The notes under the pieces were generated by a model. The model was not told the DNA's origin. It saw only the letters and a list, made by a program, of their open reading frames with translations, and ran no database searches. From the NCBI GenBank assembly GCA_905182545.1, contig CAJJBY010000007.1:102001-166000 (forward strand): DNA of 64,000 nucleotides. Direction: 5' to 3'. Positions within the stretch are counted from its first letter, which is position 1. The number at the start of each line of letters is the position of its first letter. Source of the DNA: an uncultured Candidatus Puniceispirillum sp. Lineage in GTDB: Bacteria; Pseudomonadota; Alphaproteobacteria; Puniceispirillales; Puniceispirillaceae. The translations under genes were made by a program, and so were the position numbers. Positions 1 through 8,003 of this stretch are shown in pieces.

Positions 1-1
1 G

Positions 2-139
2 CGATCAGGCAAAATTATGCGGCGCATTTTAAGGAAAATTGCCGCCAATGAACATGATCAGCTAGGCGATACATCAACCTTGGCCGATCCGGCAGTGGTA
101 GATGATCTTGTCAAAAATCGTCAAAATCGCCATGATTGA
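2..139 (+). CDS. acs: Acetyl-CoA synthetase, C-terminal end (partial)
   Basis: Only the last 45 codons are inside the window; the gene begins to the left. The visible protein starts [14 protein letters not shown] and continues through GDTSTLADP, the conserved C-terminal end of AMP-forming acetyl-CoA synthetase. The lysine in SGK is the catalytic residue needed for acetyl-AMP formation and is the known acetylation target in this family. The enzyme makes acetyl-CoA from acetate, ATP and CoA in the cytoplasm. A related short-chain acyl-CoA synthetase cannot be excluded from this fragment. Confidence 0.85.
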   Translation, partial: RSGKIMRRILRKIAANEHDQLGDTSTLADPAVVDDLVKNRQNRHD

Positions 140-301
140 TTACGGCTAGGCCAATCAGGCTCAACCTAATAGTGGTTAAAGCCATCTGACATGATGGCCT
201 TGGCCTCATTTTATGGCTGCCTTATTTATGCCCGGTCATTGAACGACAAACCGCGTAGGTACGAGTTTTTGGTGCCTAATTTTAAGCGCAAGCTTTTAAA
301 A

Positions 302-337
302 TGATATTTGATTGGTTAATTCAACCGGTCAATATCA
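302..337 (-). terminator. Hairpin, likely terminator of the SCO1 gene
   Basis: Outer arms TGATAT and ATATCA enclose inner arms that also pair, with two G-T wobbles, around an AATTC loop. Read on the minus strand the hairpin is followed by ATTTTAAAA and lies 17 bases past the SCO1 stop codon. No T-run follows on the plus strand, so it suits the SCO1 gene better than acs. Confidence 0.5.
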
Positions 338-353
338 TCACGCCTGTTTCTAT

Positions 354-1019
354 CTAGAGAATCGATTTCATCTTTTCAGTAATGAAGGCGATAGGCTCAT
401 TATGGACGATCGTGCCTTTAAAGCTGCCATCATCACGATATAGAAATACCGCGGAACTATGATCATACAGATAATCCCCATCTCCTTGACCATTCTTTTG
501 CGCATAGATACCAAATTGTTTCAGTACCGAACGCACCTTGTCAGGCGATCCAGTTAGACCTGTAACATTGACATCAAACAGACTAAAGTATTGCTTCAGT
601 TGTTCTGGCGTATCACGCTCAGGGTCGACCGTGATGAATATGATCTGCAGCGCCTTTGTATCCATACCTGTCGAATCCAAATTATCGCGTGCAGCGGCAA
701 GCGTTGTCAAAGTGGTTGGGCAAACATCCGGACAATAGGTAAAGCCAAAAAATAGCGCAATTGGCCGATCGGCAAAATCATCTTCATTTCGCGCAATGCC
801 GTTTTGATCAATTAGCTCGATGTGATTATCTTGAAACTGCGGAATGCCAATCGTGGTTTTTTTGGCAATTTGGTCGGAAATCAAAAACACACCAACCGCG
901 AGCACCAGAAATAACAGAGCCGTGGCGATGACCCAGCCCAGCTTGCGCGCCGACACGTGGCGTTGATGATTTGACGTGGTTTCAGCGGATTTAGGCGATG
1001 TTTTGTCGTATTGTTTCAT
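354..1019 (-). CDS. SCO1/SenC/PrrC family copper chaperone
   Basis: A 221-residue membrane-anchored thioredoxin-fold protein. A hydrophobic segment at about residues 29-48 anchors it, leaving the main domain in the periplasm. The copper site is visible: CPDVCP in the middle and a histidine in YDHSSAVFLY near the end, followed by the usual IVHNEP stretch. Family members deliver copper to the CuA centre of cytochrome c oxidase or act as thiol-redox sensors. No oxidase subunit gene is in view, so the partner is unknown. SCO1 genes also occur in methanethiol oxidase clusters, but no such oxidase is present here. Confidence 0.9.
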   Translation of the reverse strand: MKQYDKTSPKSAETTSNHQRHVSARKLGWVIATALLFLVLAVGVFLISDQIAKKTTIGIPQFQDNHIELIDQNGIARNEDDFADRPIALFFGFTYCPDVCPTTLTTLAAARDNLDSTGMDTKALQIIFITVDPERDTPEQLKQYFSLFDVNVTGLTGSPDKVRSVLKQFGIYAQKNGQGDGDYLYDHSSAVFLYRDDGSFKGTIVHNEPIAFITEKMKSIL

Positions 1020-1302
1020 GAGCTAGATGTAAGCGAATGGGCAGGGGCTTTCAAGGCTTTGCTTTTTATCATAATCCGCGTATTCGGGATTAGAGCCCCT
1101 CCGCCGCTAACATTTTCCAGAGTAAAATCAGCAATTACATCAATACCTTATTATCGGTCGTCACCTCAGAATGATTTCTGCTCACCCTGCTGATTTATGC
1201 GATTTTGTCTAAGCGCGTATGACTGAGGTGTGACCCTTTAATAACGTTAAGTTTAAGATGCATTGACGCGTGATAATCTCACCTTTGGGAGAAGTTCGCA
1301 TT

Positions 1303-2130
1303 TTACAGATGCGAGAAATGCCAACGCAAATGATCTTCCATGAAAGTTGAAATAAAGAAATATGAGTGATCATAATTTTTGTGCATTCGTAATTCGATTT
1401 CTATACCTGCTTTTTCGCAAGCTTCAACCAATAACCAAGGTCTTAAACCCTCCTCAAGAAAGCTGTCGGCTTCACCCTGATCAACAAAAAGTTTTGGAAA
1501 GAAGTTACCGTCCTCAATCAACGAAACTGCATCATATTTTCGCCATTCATCACTTTTTTGTCCCAGATACTTTTGAAATGCTGGCATTGACCAATCTGCA
1601 GTGGTCGGTTGAGAAATTGGAGCAAAAGCCGAACAACTTCTGAATCGTTTTGGGTTTTTCAGCGCCATAGTAAGTGCACCATGACCTCCCATTGAGTGTC
1701 CAAAAATTCCTTGCCTGTTCATATCAACGTCAAATTTGTCATCAATTAATTCTGTTAACTCATCTAATATGTATGAAGACATGTTGTAGTTCACTGAAAA
1801 TGGAAGCTCAGTAGCATCCAGGTAAAATCCAGCACCTGAACCAAATTGCCAATTGTCTTTTTCGTCAGGGACACTCTCTCCGCGTGGGCTGGTGTCCGGA
1901 CATACGATGGCAATTCCAAGCTCTGCTGCGAGGCGCCTATATCCACCTTTCTCCATAACATTAGAGTGGTTACATGTAAGTCCTGATAGATACCATAAAA
2001 GTGGGGCCGGAGTTTTTTTGCTTGGTGGCATAAAAACTGCAAATGTCATTTCACATTGGGTGGTTTTGGCAACGTGTTTATATACACCCTGCACACCACC
2101 ATGAGACATATTTTCTGAAATTATATCCAT
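1303..2130 (-). CDS. fghA: S-formylglutathione hydrolase
   Basis: 275 residues, the usual length for this esterase D-like family. It hydrolyses S-formylglutathione to formate and glutathione, the second step of glutathione-dependent formaldehyde removal. The catalytic serine is in GHSMGGHGA (Ser146), the aspartate lies in DQGEAD (about 217-222) and the histidine in YDHSYF (His255). LSGLTC near residue 50 is also typical. The ATG at 2130 is chosen over a TTG fifteen bases upstream; neither has a clear ribosome binding site. It follows a small membrane protein gene by 46 bases, probably in the same transcript. No formaldehyde dehydrogenase gene is nearby, so the source of formaldehyde is unknown. 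Confidence 0.9.
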   Translation of the reverse strand: MDIISENMSHGGVQGVYKHVAKTTQCEMTFAVFMPPSKKTPAPLLWYLSGLTCNHSNVMEKGGYRRLAAELGIAIVCPDTSPRGESVPDEKDNWQFGSGAGFYLDATELPFSVNYNMSSYILDELTELIDDKFDVDMNRQGIFGHSMGGHGALTMALKNPKRFRSCSAFAPISQPTTADWSMPAFQKYLGQKSDEWRKYDAVSLIEDGNFFPKLFVDQGEADSFLEEGLRPWLLVEACEKAGIEIELRMHKNYDHSYFFISTFMEDHLRWHFSHL

Positions 2131-2176
2131 GATATACCAGTTCAAAGTTTACTAGAAAAAGTGTTGCCAGGTTCTT

Positions 2177-2422
2177 CTATTCCCTGCCTGCACAATGCTT
2201 GCACCCTTGATCACTTAAAAAGAAATGTACTAATGCCATTGTAAACCACATCCAAGTCATTTCTCCAATGCCCAGTAGTTTAACACTGTGAGCCGTTGGT
2301 TCATGACTCATATGTTTGCCATGATCCACGTGATCCATGGTTGGTGCCATATCTAGATATAAAAATATGATACCCAGCGCGGCAAAAATCAATCCCGCGA
2401 TGTTGCGTCTTATTTTTCCCAT
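2177..2422 (-). CDS. Small histidine-rich membrane protein, unknown function
   Basis: About 81 residues if started at the ATG at 2422; a second ATG at 2437 would add five. Two hydrophobic segments (about 8-25 and 52-70) flank a loop rich in His, Met and Asp (MDHVDHGKHMSHEPTAH). The C-terminus carries CKHC. The loop and CxxC suggest metal binding, but no family was recognised. It stands first in a probable two-gene transcript with fghA, divergent from the TPR gene, so the promoter region at 2440-2650 may serve both directions. Confidence 0.5.
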   Translation of the reverse strand: MGKIRRNIAGLIFAALGIIFLYLDMAPTMDHVDHGKHMSHEPTAHSVKLLGIGEMTWMWFTMALVHFFLSDQGCKHCAGRE

Positions 2423-2577
2423 TTTTAAAACTACCATTCCGTTTTCTATAATTGCTTAATTTTGATTTTATCCTAAAAATTTTTATTTCCTAAGACCTTA
2501 TTGGAGGCCAACACACTATTAACAAATTCATGCGATATACAGTGCACGTTGACAATCTCTTCTGGTCTATTTACTGC

Positions 2578-2605
2578 TTGAGGTGTACCGTTTGGTCTGT
2601 ACAGT
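2578..2605 (+). promoter_or_regulatory. Promoter with embedded operator upstream of the TPR gene
   Basis: A -35-like TTGAGG (2578-2583), a 16-base spacer and a -10-like TACAGT (2600-2605). The spacer and -10 carry GTACCGTTTGGTCT followed by GTACAGT (2585-2605). Of these 21 bases, 18 match the element before the maoC-like gene (9865-9885, minus), in the same position relative to -35 and -10. It also contains two nested inverted repeats: TGTAC with GTACA, and ACC with GGT. The ATG of the TPR gene is 48 bases downstream. Confidence 0.55.
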
Positions 2606-2653
2606 GTATATTATGATGTAGAAATCCACAAAAAATTGATAGGGGAAGTTCAG

Positions 2654-4408
2654 ATGTCTCTCGCACCCATGAATTATGATTTTGGAAACGCTTCAAACTA
2701 TTCGTTCGCCACAACGATTACGTGCGAAAATGAAGATGCACGCAAAATGTTTGTTGAAGGCTTCGGGCATATGCTGAATTTTAACCACGAACAAGCAATT
2801 GGTTGTTACATGAAGGTGGCCGAACTCGACTCGAACTGCGCAATGGCATATTGGGGTATCGCATATTGTGTCTCTTCAAACTACAACTGGACGCCTGGCT
2901 TGGGTTCGGGATTCGATGCAATTCAGCAAGCGGTCGCCCTCAAAGCGGGTTGTACAGAATTAGAACAAGACCTTATCGATGCATTAGCCGAGCGTCATTC
3001 TGAGGAAGCACGTGACGCAGCTGACCCATCAGTGCTTAACATGGGCAATACCCCAGAACTTAATGCTGCGTTTGCAGCAGCAATGGCTCCTCTTTACAAG
3101 AAATATAAAGGCAACTTGGACGTTGCTGCAATTTATGTAGAAGCCCTTATGAACCTCAAAGCATGGCAACTGTGGGACAAGAACACTGAGACTGGTGAAA
3201 TCACTCCGGCCGATGACAACACACTTACTTGTGTTCAAGTTATGGAAGATGCCTTTGAGAACATTGACGGCGCAAAGGAACACATTGCACTGAACCACTT
3301 ATATTGTCACTGTTTGGAGCTGTCTCCATTTCCAGAACGGGCTCTACCTGCAGCTGATTTACTACGCACAGCCATGCCTGGTATGGGTCACCTTGTACAC
3401 ATGCCTTCTCATATAGATGCTTGGGTTGGCCAATGGAAAGAGGCTGTGGAATGTAACGTAGCTGCTGTAGCAGCTGATGATAAATACGTCAAACACACTG
3501 GCAACGAGTCACAGTTTTACAAATTTTACAGAATGCACAACCACCACTTTGTGGTCTGGTGTGCCATGTTTGAAGGCCAGTATGAAACCGCTATGAAATA
3601 CGCTCGAAAAGCTGCTGCTGCAAATCCTGCAGGTGACAAGGATTCAGGCGTACAATTCATGCTTGCTGGAATCATACCAATGGGCGCAATCTTCCTTGAG
3701 TCCTATGTCGCCATGCCATTCCACGTCATGATTCGATTCGGTATGTGGGATGATATAATTGCTGAACCGACCTTCTCTGATAAGGAGGTTTTCGCTTCCA
3801 CTATCGTAACACAACACTATGCTCGTGGTGTAGCCTATGCCTCCAAGGGCATGGTCGTAGAGGCAGAAGCAGAACAAGCTCTCTTTTATGAAGCACTTAA
3901 AAACCCAGCGCTTGCTGGCCGTGTACTGCACAATAACTTGATGTATCAGGACCCAAGCGATGGCCCGTGTATTCATTTGGTTAATGCTGCTGTTTTGGAT
4001 GGTGAAATCGAATACCGTAAACAGTTCCTCGCCAAGGCTCGAGGTGAAGCGTCTGACTTTACTGCTGCTTTTGACCATCTACGTCGTGGTGTCAATCTCT
4101 CACTCAACCTCGCGTACAACGAGCCTTGGGGACAGATGCAACCCGTGCGCCACATCCTTGGTGCATTACTTTTCGAACAAGGCGCGATCGAAGAAGCAGA
4201 AGCCGTCTACCGTGCTGACATCAAACTTTGGAAAGACAACATGTGGGGCTTATTGGGTCTCAAACTCTGTCTTGAAGCACGAGGCGATGCACCTGAGGAA
4301 CTTGCCGAGGTTACTGCTTTATTCAATGAACGTAGCTCGCGTGCTGACATTGTGCCGGCAAAAACCTGTTTCTGTGCTCAAGACAGCGTCGCTAAGGGTT
4401 GCTGTTAA
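2654..4408 (+). CDS. TPR-repeat protein resembling TTC38
   Basis: A 584-residue soluble protein with no signal peptide or membrane segment. Helical TPR-like units run throughout (for example NFNHEQAIGCYMKVAELD near residue 40 and EGQYETAMKYARKAAA near 310). The conserved HMPSHIDAW at about residues 248-256 and YRMHNHHF near 293 resemble the eukaryotic TTC38 family and its bacterial relatives, whose activity is not established. The C-terminus is cysteine-rich (TCFCAQ, then a final CC), which could bind metal or be redox active. The ATG at 2654 is preferred because AGGGGAA sits six bases upstream. A strong terminator follows. Its promoter matches that of the maoC-molybdoenzyme-etfBA operon, so a role in that pathway is inferred. 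Confidence 0.7.
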   Translation: MSLAPMNYDFGNASNYSFATTITCENEDARKMFVEGFGHMLNFNHEQAIGCYMKVAELDSNCAMAYWGIAYCVSSNYNWTPGLGSGFDAIQQAVALKAGCTELEQDLIDALAERHSEEARDAADPSVLNMGNTPELNAAFAAAMAPLYKKYKGNLDVAAIYVEALMNLKAWQLWDKNTETGEITPADDNTLTCVQVMEDAFENIDGAKEHIALNHLYCHCLELSPFPERALPAADLLRTAMPGMGHLVHMPSHIDAWVGQWKEAVECNVAAVAADDKYVKHTGNESQFYKFYRMHNHHFVVWCAMFEGQYETAMKYARKAAAANPAGDKDSGVQFMLAGIIPMGAIFLESYVAMPFHVMIRFGMWDDIIAEPTFSDKEVFASTIVTQHYARGVAYASKGMVVEAEAEQALFYEALKNPALAGRVLHNNLMYQDPSDGPCIHLVNAAVLDGEIEYRKQFLAKARGEASDFTAAFDHLRRGVNLSLNLAYNEPWGQMQPVRHILGALLFEQGAIEEAEAVYRADIKLWKDNMWGLLGLKLCLEARGDAPEELAEVTALFNERSSRADIVPAKTCFCAQDSVAKGCC

Positions 4409-4435
4409 TAAGCCGGCAGTTTTGTTCTGATAGTT

Positions 4436-4463
4436 AAAGGGGGCGGGTCATTCCGCCCCTTTT
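4436..4463 (+). terminator. Rho-independent terminator after the TPR gene
   Basis: GGGGCGG (4440-4446), a six-base loop and CCGCCCC (4453-4459), followed by TTTT. Flanking AAA and TTT extend the pairing. It lies between the convergent TPR and MFS genes and may act in both directions. Confidence 0.85.
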
Positions 4464-4531
4464 GTGCTATAAAAAATTGAAGATTTTCATCCAATGGGTT
4501 GAAAATGTTTGTCAAGCAAATTGGAACGTTC

Positions 4532-5743
4532 CTATCGCCGGCCATCAGCAAGTAACAGCGATCGATCTTCGCGGCGCAATAACAGCATTGATAGGGCACC
4601 AAGAAAGGGGCCAGGTACTAGTATCACGAAAACCCAGCGCCAATTACCAAAGTACTCTGCTAAGACTGGTAACAACCAGATGACAAATATTGTTATTGCA
4701 AACCCAACACCCATTTGGAATGCCAATGCAGAACCAACCATTGATTGGTCAGAAAGCTCAGTGACCGCGGCTGAAAATTGGGCGCTATCCGCAACTGCAG
4801 TTAACCCCCAGATCAACGCGATTGTGATGAATAGCCACGGAGGGCCGTTAAAACAAAGCCCAATGAGGAGTGCACTTGTACCTGAAATAACCATGAGAAA
4901 GGTAGTTGCGTAACAACGACCTATGCGATCTGCTAACCATCCACCCAAAACACAACCTGGTGCGCCTGCAGCAATTACAAAAAATGTCAGTAACGCGGCG
5001 TTTTCCAGACCAAGTCCCGTGCTCTTTGCTGCAATAGCGTAGGCAAAAAACCAGCCCCACATCGCATAGAGCTCCCACATGTGACCAAAATAGCCGATAT
5101 TGGCTAGCATTACTGGACGGTTTCTAATAATGCGCGTCAATTGATTTAAATCTGCCTTAGTCTTGGAAAATTGATGGGGTCCGTTGTGTAACACAAATGC
5201 AAAAAGCACCGAGGCTATCAGGCAGGCCAGTGAGCTCATGACAATTACCAATTTCCAGTCAAATTGGACTCCAACAGCACGTATGAGGTGGGGCAAAGCT
5301 GATCCGAGCGTTAGGGCGCTCAACATTATTCCCATTGCAAAACCCCGTCCTTTTTTAAACCAGGTAGCGATGAATTTGATTACAGTGGGGTATATACCCG
5401 CTAAAGCCATACCCGTTATAAATCTGGAAAGAAGTGACAAGGTTACACCGGGTTCCAAAATTAAAAATGCATTTGCAATACCAGCAACACACGCAGATAT
5501 CGCCATAATGGTCGAGCTTTTATAAATATCTAACAGAGACAATAGGCTCACAATAATGGCACTAATGACAAAACCTAGCTGTACACTATTGGTAAACCAA
5601 GCTGCTTGGGACAGGCTCAGCGACATAAGCTCAGTCAACTCCGGTATGACGGCTGTTGCTGAGTACCAAGTAGTCAATGAAAGAACGAGTGCCACACCCG
5701 TAACTACAAGAACAAACCAACGGTTTGAAAATACGTTTGACAA
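4532..5743 (-). CDS. MFS transporter
   Basis: 403 residues with about twelve hydrophobic segments, the standard size for a major facilitator permease in the cytoplasmic membrane. The cytoplasmic loop after helix 2 lacks the classical full motif, but the equivalent loop in the second half (GGWLADRIGR) is clear. The substrate cannot be read from sequence. It sits between the TPR gene (convergent) and the maoC-molybdoenzyme-etfBA operon (same strand, 438 bases upstream), so it may import the substrate of that pathway or export a product. No good copy of the shared operator was found before it. Confidence 0.8.
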   Translation of the reverse strand: MSNVFSNRWFVLVVTGVALVLSLTTWYSATAVIPELTELMSLSLSQAAWFTNSVQLGFVISAIIVSLLSLLDIYKSSTIMAISACVAGIANAFLILEPGVTLSLLSRFITGMALAGIYPTVIKFIATWFKKGRGFAMGIMLSALTLGSALPHLIRAVGVQFDWKLVIVMSSLACLIASVLFAFVLHNGPHQFSKTKADLNQLTRIIRNRPVMLANIGYFGHMWELYAMWGWFFAYAIAAKSTGLGLENAALLTFFVIAAGAPGCVLGGWLADRIGRCYATTFLMVISGTSALLIGLCFNGPPWLFITIALIWGLTAVADSAQFSAAVTELSDQSMVGSALAFQMGVGFAITIFVIWLLPVLAEYFGNWRWVFVILVPGPFLGALSMLLLRREDRSLLLADGRR

Positions 5744-6181
5744 CTAATTTATCCCCAACAGGTTGATAAAGTTGATGGATTAGCTGCCAACTAAAACCAA
5801 CAGTATCCTTGATATTGTTTGCATTTTGGAAGTAACTATATGAATTATATAAATTTATTAATGAGGTCACGCAGTTGACCCGCTTTTGTTCAATACGTAA
5901 TGAATATTTTTAGCGAGTTAAATCACGACAGGATTTTCATCGAAGGCCACTCTTAAATTAAAAAATTGTAAGCGTCATGTTAACGATTTGGATTTATTCC
6001 CGACAAGAAAAAGAGGCATTGTAACAAAGTGAATTCTTAATCATGTGCCCTCCAGAAACGCCAATAGTGAACACATTCAGAGAGTCCACAGGGGCTTCTA
6101 AGGATACGGATCCCTTGTGAAATCATAAACGAGCTATACTGATAAGAATACTTTGGTCCGCCGACCCTCAGCTCTTTTATA
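5744..6181 (-). other. Intergenic region between the accessory etfA and the MFS gene
   Basis: 438 AT-rich bases with no convincing gene. No clear terminator follows etfA. A TATAGT that could serve as a -10 lies near 5838-5843 on the minus strand, without a good -35. Nothing else was recognised. Confidence 0.4.
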
Positions 6182-7174
6182 CTAGGCCTTCAGCTTCCTG
6201 ATCTCTTCGGCCAGTGCAGGCATAATTTCCTGAGAGTTGCCGACTATACCAAAACGAGATGATTTGAAAATTTCTGCATTTGGATCAGAATTGACCGAAA
6301 CAATGGTCTTTGAATTTCCACAGCCCGCCATATGATGACTAGCGCCAGAGATTCCGACCGCAATGTATAGTTCAGGTGCCACTGTGCGCCCGCTCAACCC
6401 AATCTGGTAAGAGCGTGGGCACCAGTCCAAATCACAAGCGGCGCGACTGGCACCAACAGCTCCATCGACCAGTTCTGCAATTTCATTGAGTGTTTTAAAT
6501 CCCTCTGGACCGCCTAAACCAAGCCCACCACCTATCACAATTTTTGCACTCTCCATCTTTACTCCGTCGGCTTTCTCCGTTTCACGGTTGACAACACGAG
6601 TGCGCATCGAATTCTCATCAAGAATTGAATCCACATGTTTAATCTCGCCAGCGCGCTCCATCATAGGTGGGAGGGCCTGTTGGCTTTTTGAACGAACAGT
6701 AGCTAACGCAGGTGTCTTTGTAAAAGTGACCACTTCGCGCGCAAGGCCACCAAAGCAGCTTCGGGTCATGTGTGGTCGTCCATTCATAATCTCAATCGAC
6801 TCACAACCGGTAGCTACATCAACATCAAGTCGGAAGGCTAGGCGGGGGGCTAGGTCAGTGCCCGATTCCGAATGTCCAATAAGGACAATAGCGGGCGCCA
6901 CCTCAGCAATCATTTTGGATAGATCTGGCAACCAGGCTTCAGCATGAAAGTTGGCAAATATTGAGTTGTCATTGATTAAAACTTGATCCGCACCGTGTGC
7001 AATCAGTGTTTCACCAGTGCTTTCCAAGCCAGTACCGAAAGCGACCGCAGTGACTGTCCCACCCATACTGTCAGTGAGACGCCTTGCCAACGCTAACATC
7101 TCTAAACCTAGATCGATTGGTTGGCTTTCCAAGACCTCTACAACTACGAGAACACCATTATTATTGTCAGTCAT
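6182..7174 (-). CDS. etfA: Electron transfer flavoprotein alpha subunit, accessory copy
   Basis: 330 residues. The C-terminal half has the FAD-binding signatures of ETF alpha: GGGLGLGGPEGF near 214, VGASRAACD, YQIGLSGRTVAPELYIAVGISGA and a final SRFGIVGN. With EtfB it carries electrons from flavin dehydrogenases to ETF-quinone oxidoreductase. It is the last gene of the maoC / molybdoenzyme / etfB / etfA operon, starting nine bases after etfB. A second, housekeeping etfBA pair lies at 13724-15409, so this pair is a diverged paralogue and probably serves a dedicated donor. Confidence 0.92.
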   Translation of the reverse strand: MTDNNNGVLVVVEVLESQPIDLGLEMLALARRLTDSMGGTVTAVAFGTGLESTGETLIAHGADQVLINDNSIFANFHAEAWLPDLSKMIAEVAPAIVLIGHSESGTDLAPRLAFRLDVDVATGCESIEIMNGRPHMTRSCFGGLAREVVTFTKTPALATVRSKSQQALPPMMERAGEIKHVDSILDENSMRTRVVNRETEKADGVKMESAKIVIGGGLGLGGPEGFKTLNEIAELVDGAVGASRAACDLDWCPRSYQIGLSGRTVAPELYIAVGISGASHHMAGCGNSKTIVSVNSDPNAEIFKSSRFGIVGNSQEIMPALAEEIRKLKA

Positions 7175-7183
7175 CTTTTGATC

Positions 7184-7996
7184 CTATATTAATTTTGCTT
7201 CACGCATGTGCTGAGCCAAAGTGGCAGCTATATCGGCTGGTGTATCCCCGCCAATGAATTCACACTCTATGTCGTTCACTGGTACATAGAGGTGCTCTAG
7301 CTTATAACGCATGGCACTAGAACCAACCTGCGTCTCATCAAGGCCAATATCATCAGGCATCCATTCCTTAACCGGTTTCTTCGCAGCACGCATGGTCTCC
7401 CGCATTGATGCATGGCGGACTTTACCCAACTCGTTGGAGATAGTTACCAACGCTGGTAAATCTGCTTCAACCGTTTCAATACCATCCTGAAGCACTCGTT
7501 GAACTGTGACGACACCATCATTAATCTGCACGTCACGCGCGAAAGTGATGGCTGGAATATCCAGAATTTCGGCTACTCCTAGTCCTACAACACCAGCGTC
7601 CCCGTCGGCAGCTTGACGCCCGGCCAAAATCAAGTCCACATCACCAATGGTGCGGATTGTCTCAGCCAGGTTACGGGCAGTGACGTACCCACCACCACCA
7701 TCAAACACCGAGTCACTGAGCAAAACGGCATTGTCAGCACCTAGGGCGAGCGCCGCTTTGATGGGCGCACGGGAGGCTTTTGGCGCGATAGTCACAATTG
7801 TTATCTCTACGTCTGCGGCCTCTCCTGCACTGTCACGTATCCTCAAAGCAGCTTCAACTGCTTGTTCATCAAATGGGCTCAGAACAGGTTGCAAACCAGA
7901 TACTGGAATCAAGGTTTTTGCTTGTTCGTCAATGCGAAACTGAGCAGACGGGATCTCAGGATTCTGGATCTGTTTAACACACACCACAATCTTCAT
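7184..7996 (-). CDS. etfB: Electron transfer flavoprotein beta subunit, accessory copy
   Basis: 270 residues, starting MKIVVCVKQI as in ETF beta. The nucleotide-binding stretch GRQAADGDAGVVG (about 130-142) and the beta-subunit signature around ALVTISNELGKVRHAS are present. The ATG at 7996 is only seven bases past the stop codon of the molybdoenzyme gene. Its ribosome binding site AAAGGG lies inside the end of that gene, so the two are probably translationally coupled. This tight spacing is the main reason for suspecting that the molybdoenzyme and this ETF work together. Confidence 0.92.
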   Translation of the reverse strand: MKIVVCVKQIQNPEIPSAQFRIDEQAKTLIPVSGLQPVLSPFDEQAVEAALRIRDSAGEAADVEITIVTIAPKASRAPIKAALALGADNAVLLSDSVFDGGGGYVTARNLAETIRTIGDVDLILAGRQAADGDAGVVGLGVAEILDIPAITFARDVQINDGVVTVQRVLQDGIETVEADLPALVTISNELGKVRHASMRETMRAAKKPVKEWMPDDIGLDETQVGSSAMRYKLEHLYVPVNDIECEFIGGDTPADIAATLAQHMREAKLI

Positions 7997-8003
7997 AGGA
8001 AAA

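Noticed and set aside
354-2130. SCO1 gene plus fghA as part of a methanethiol oxidase cluster
   Set aside because: No SBP56/MtoX or MauG gene is present, and SCO1 is next to acs and looks like core sequence.
3644-4078. 144-codon open frame antisense to the TPR gene
   Set aside because: It is a shadow of a well-supported coding gene, with no promoter or family match.
5760-5820. Third copy of the shared operator before the MFS gene (ACTGTTGGTTTTAG on the minus strand)
   Set aside because: It lacks one base in the core and several conserved positions; too weak to claim.
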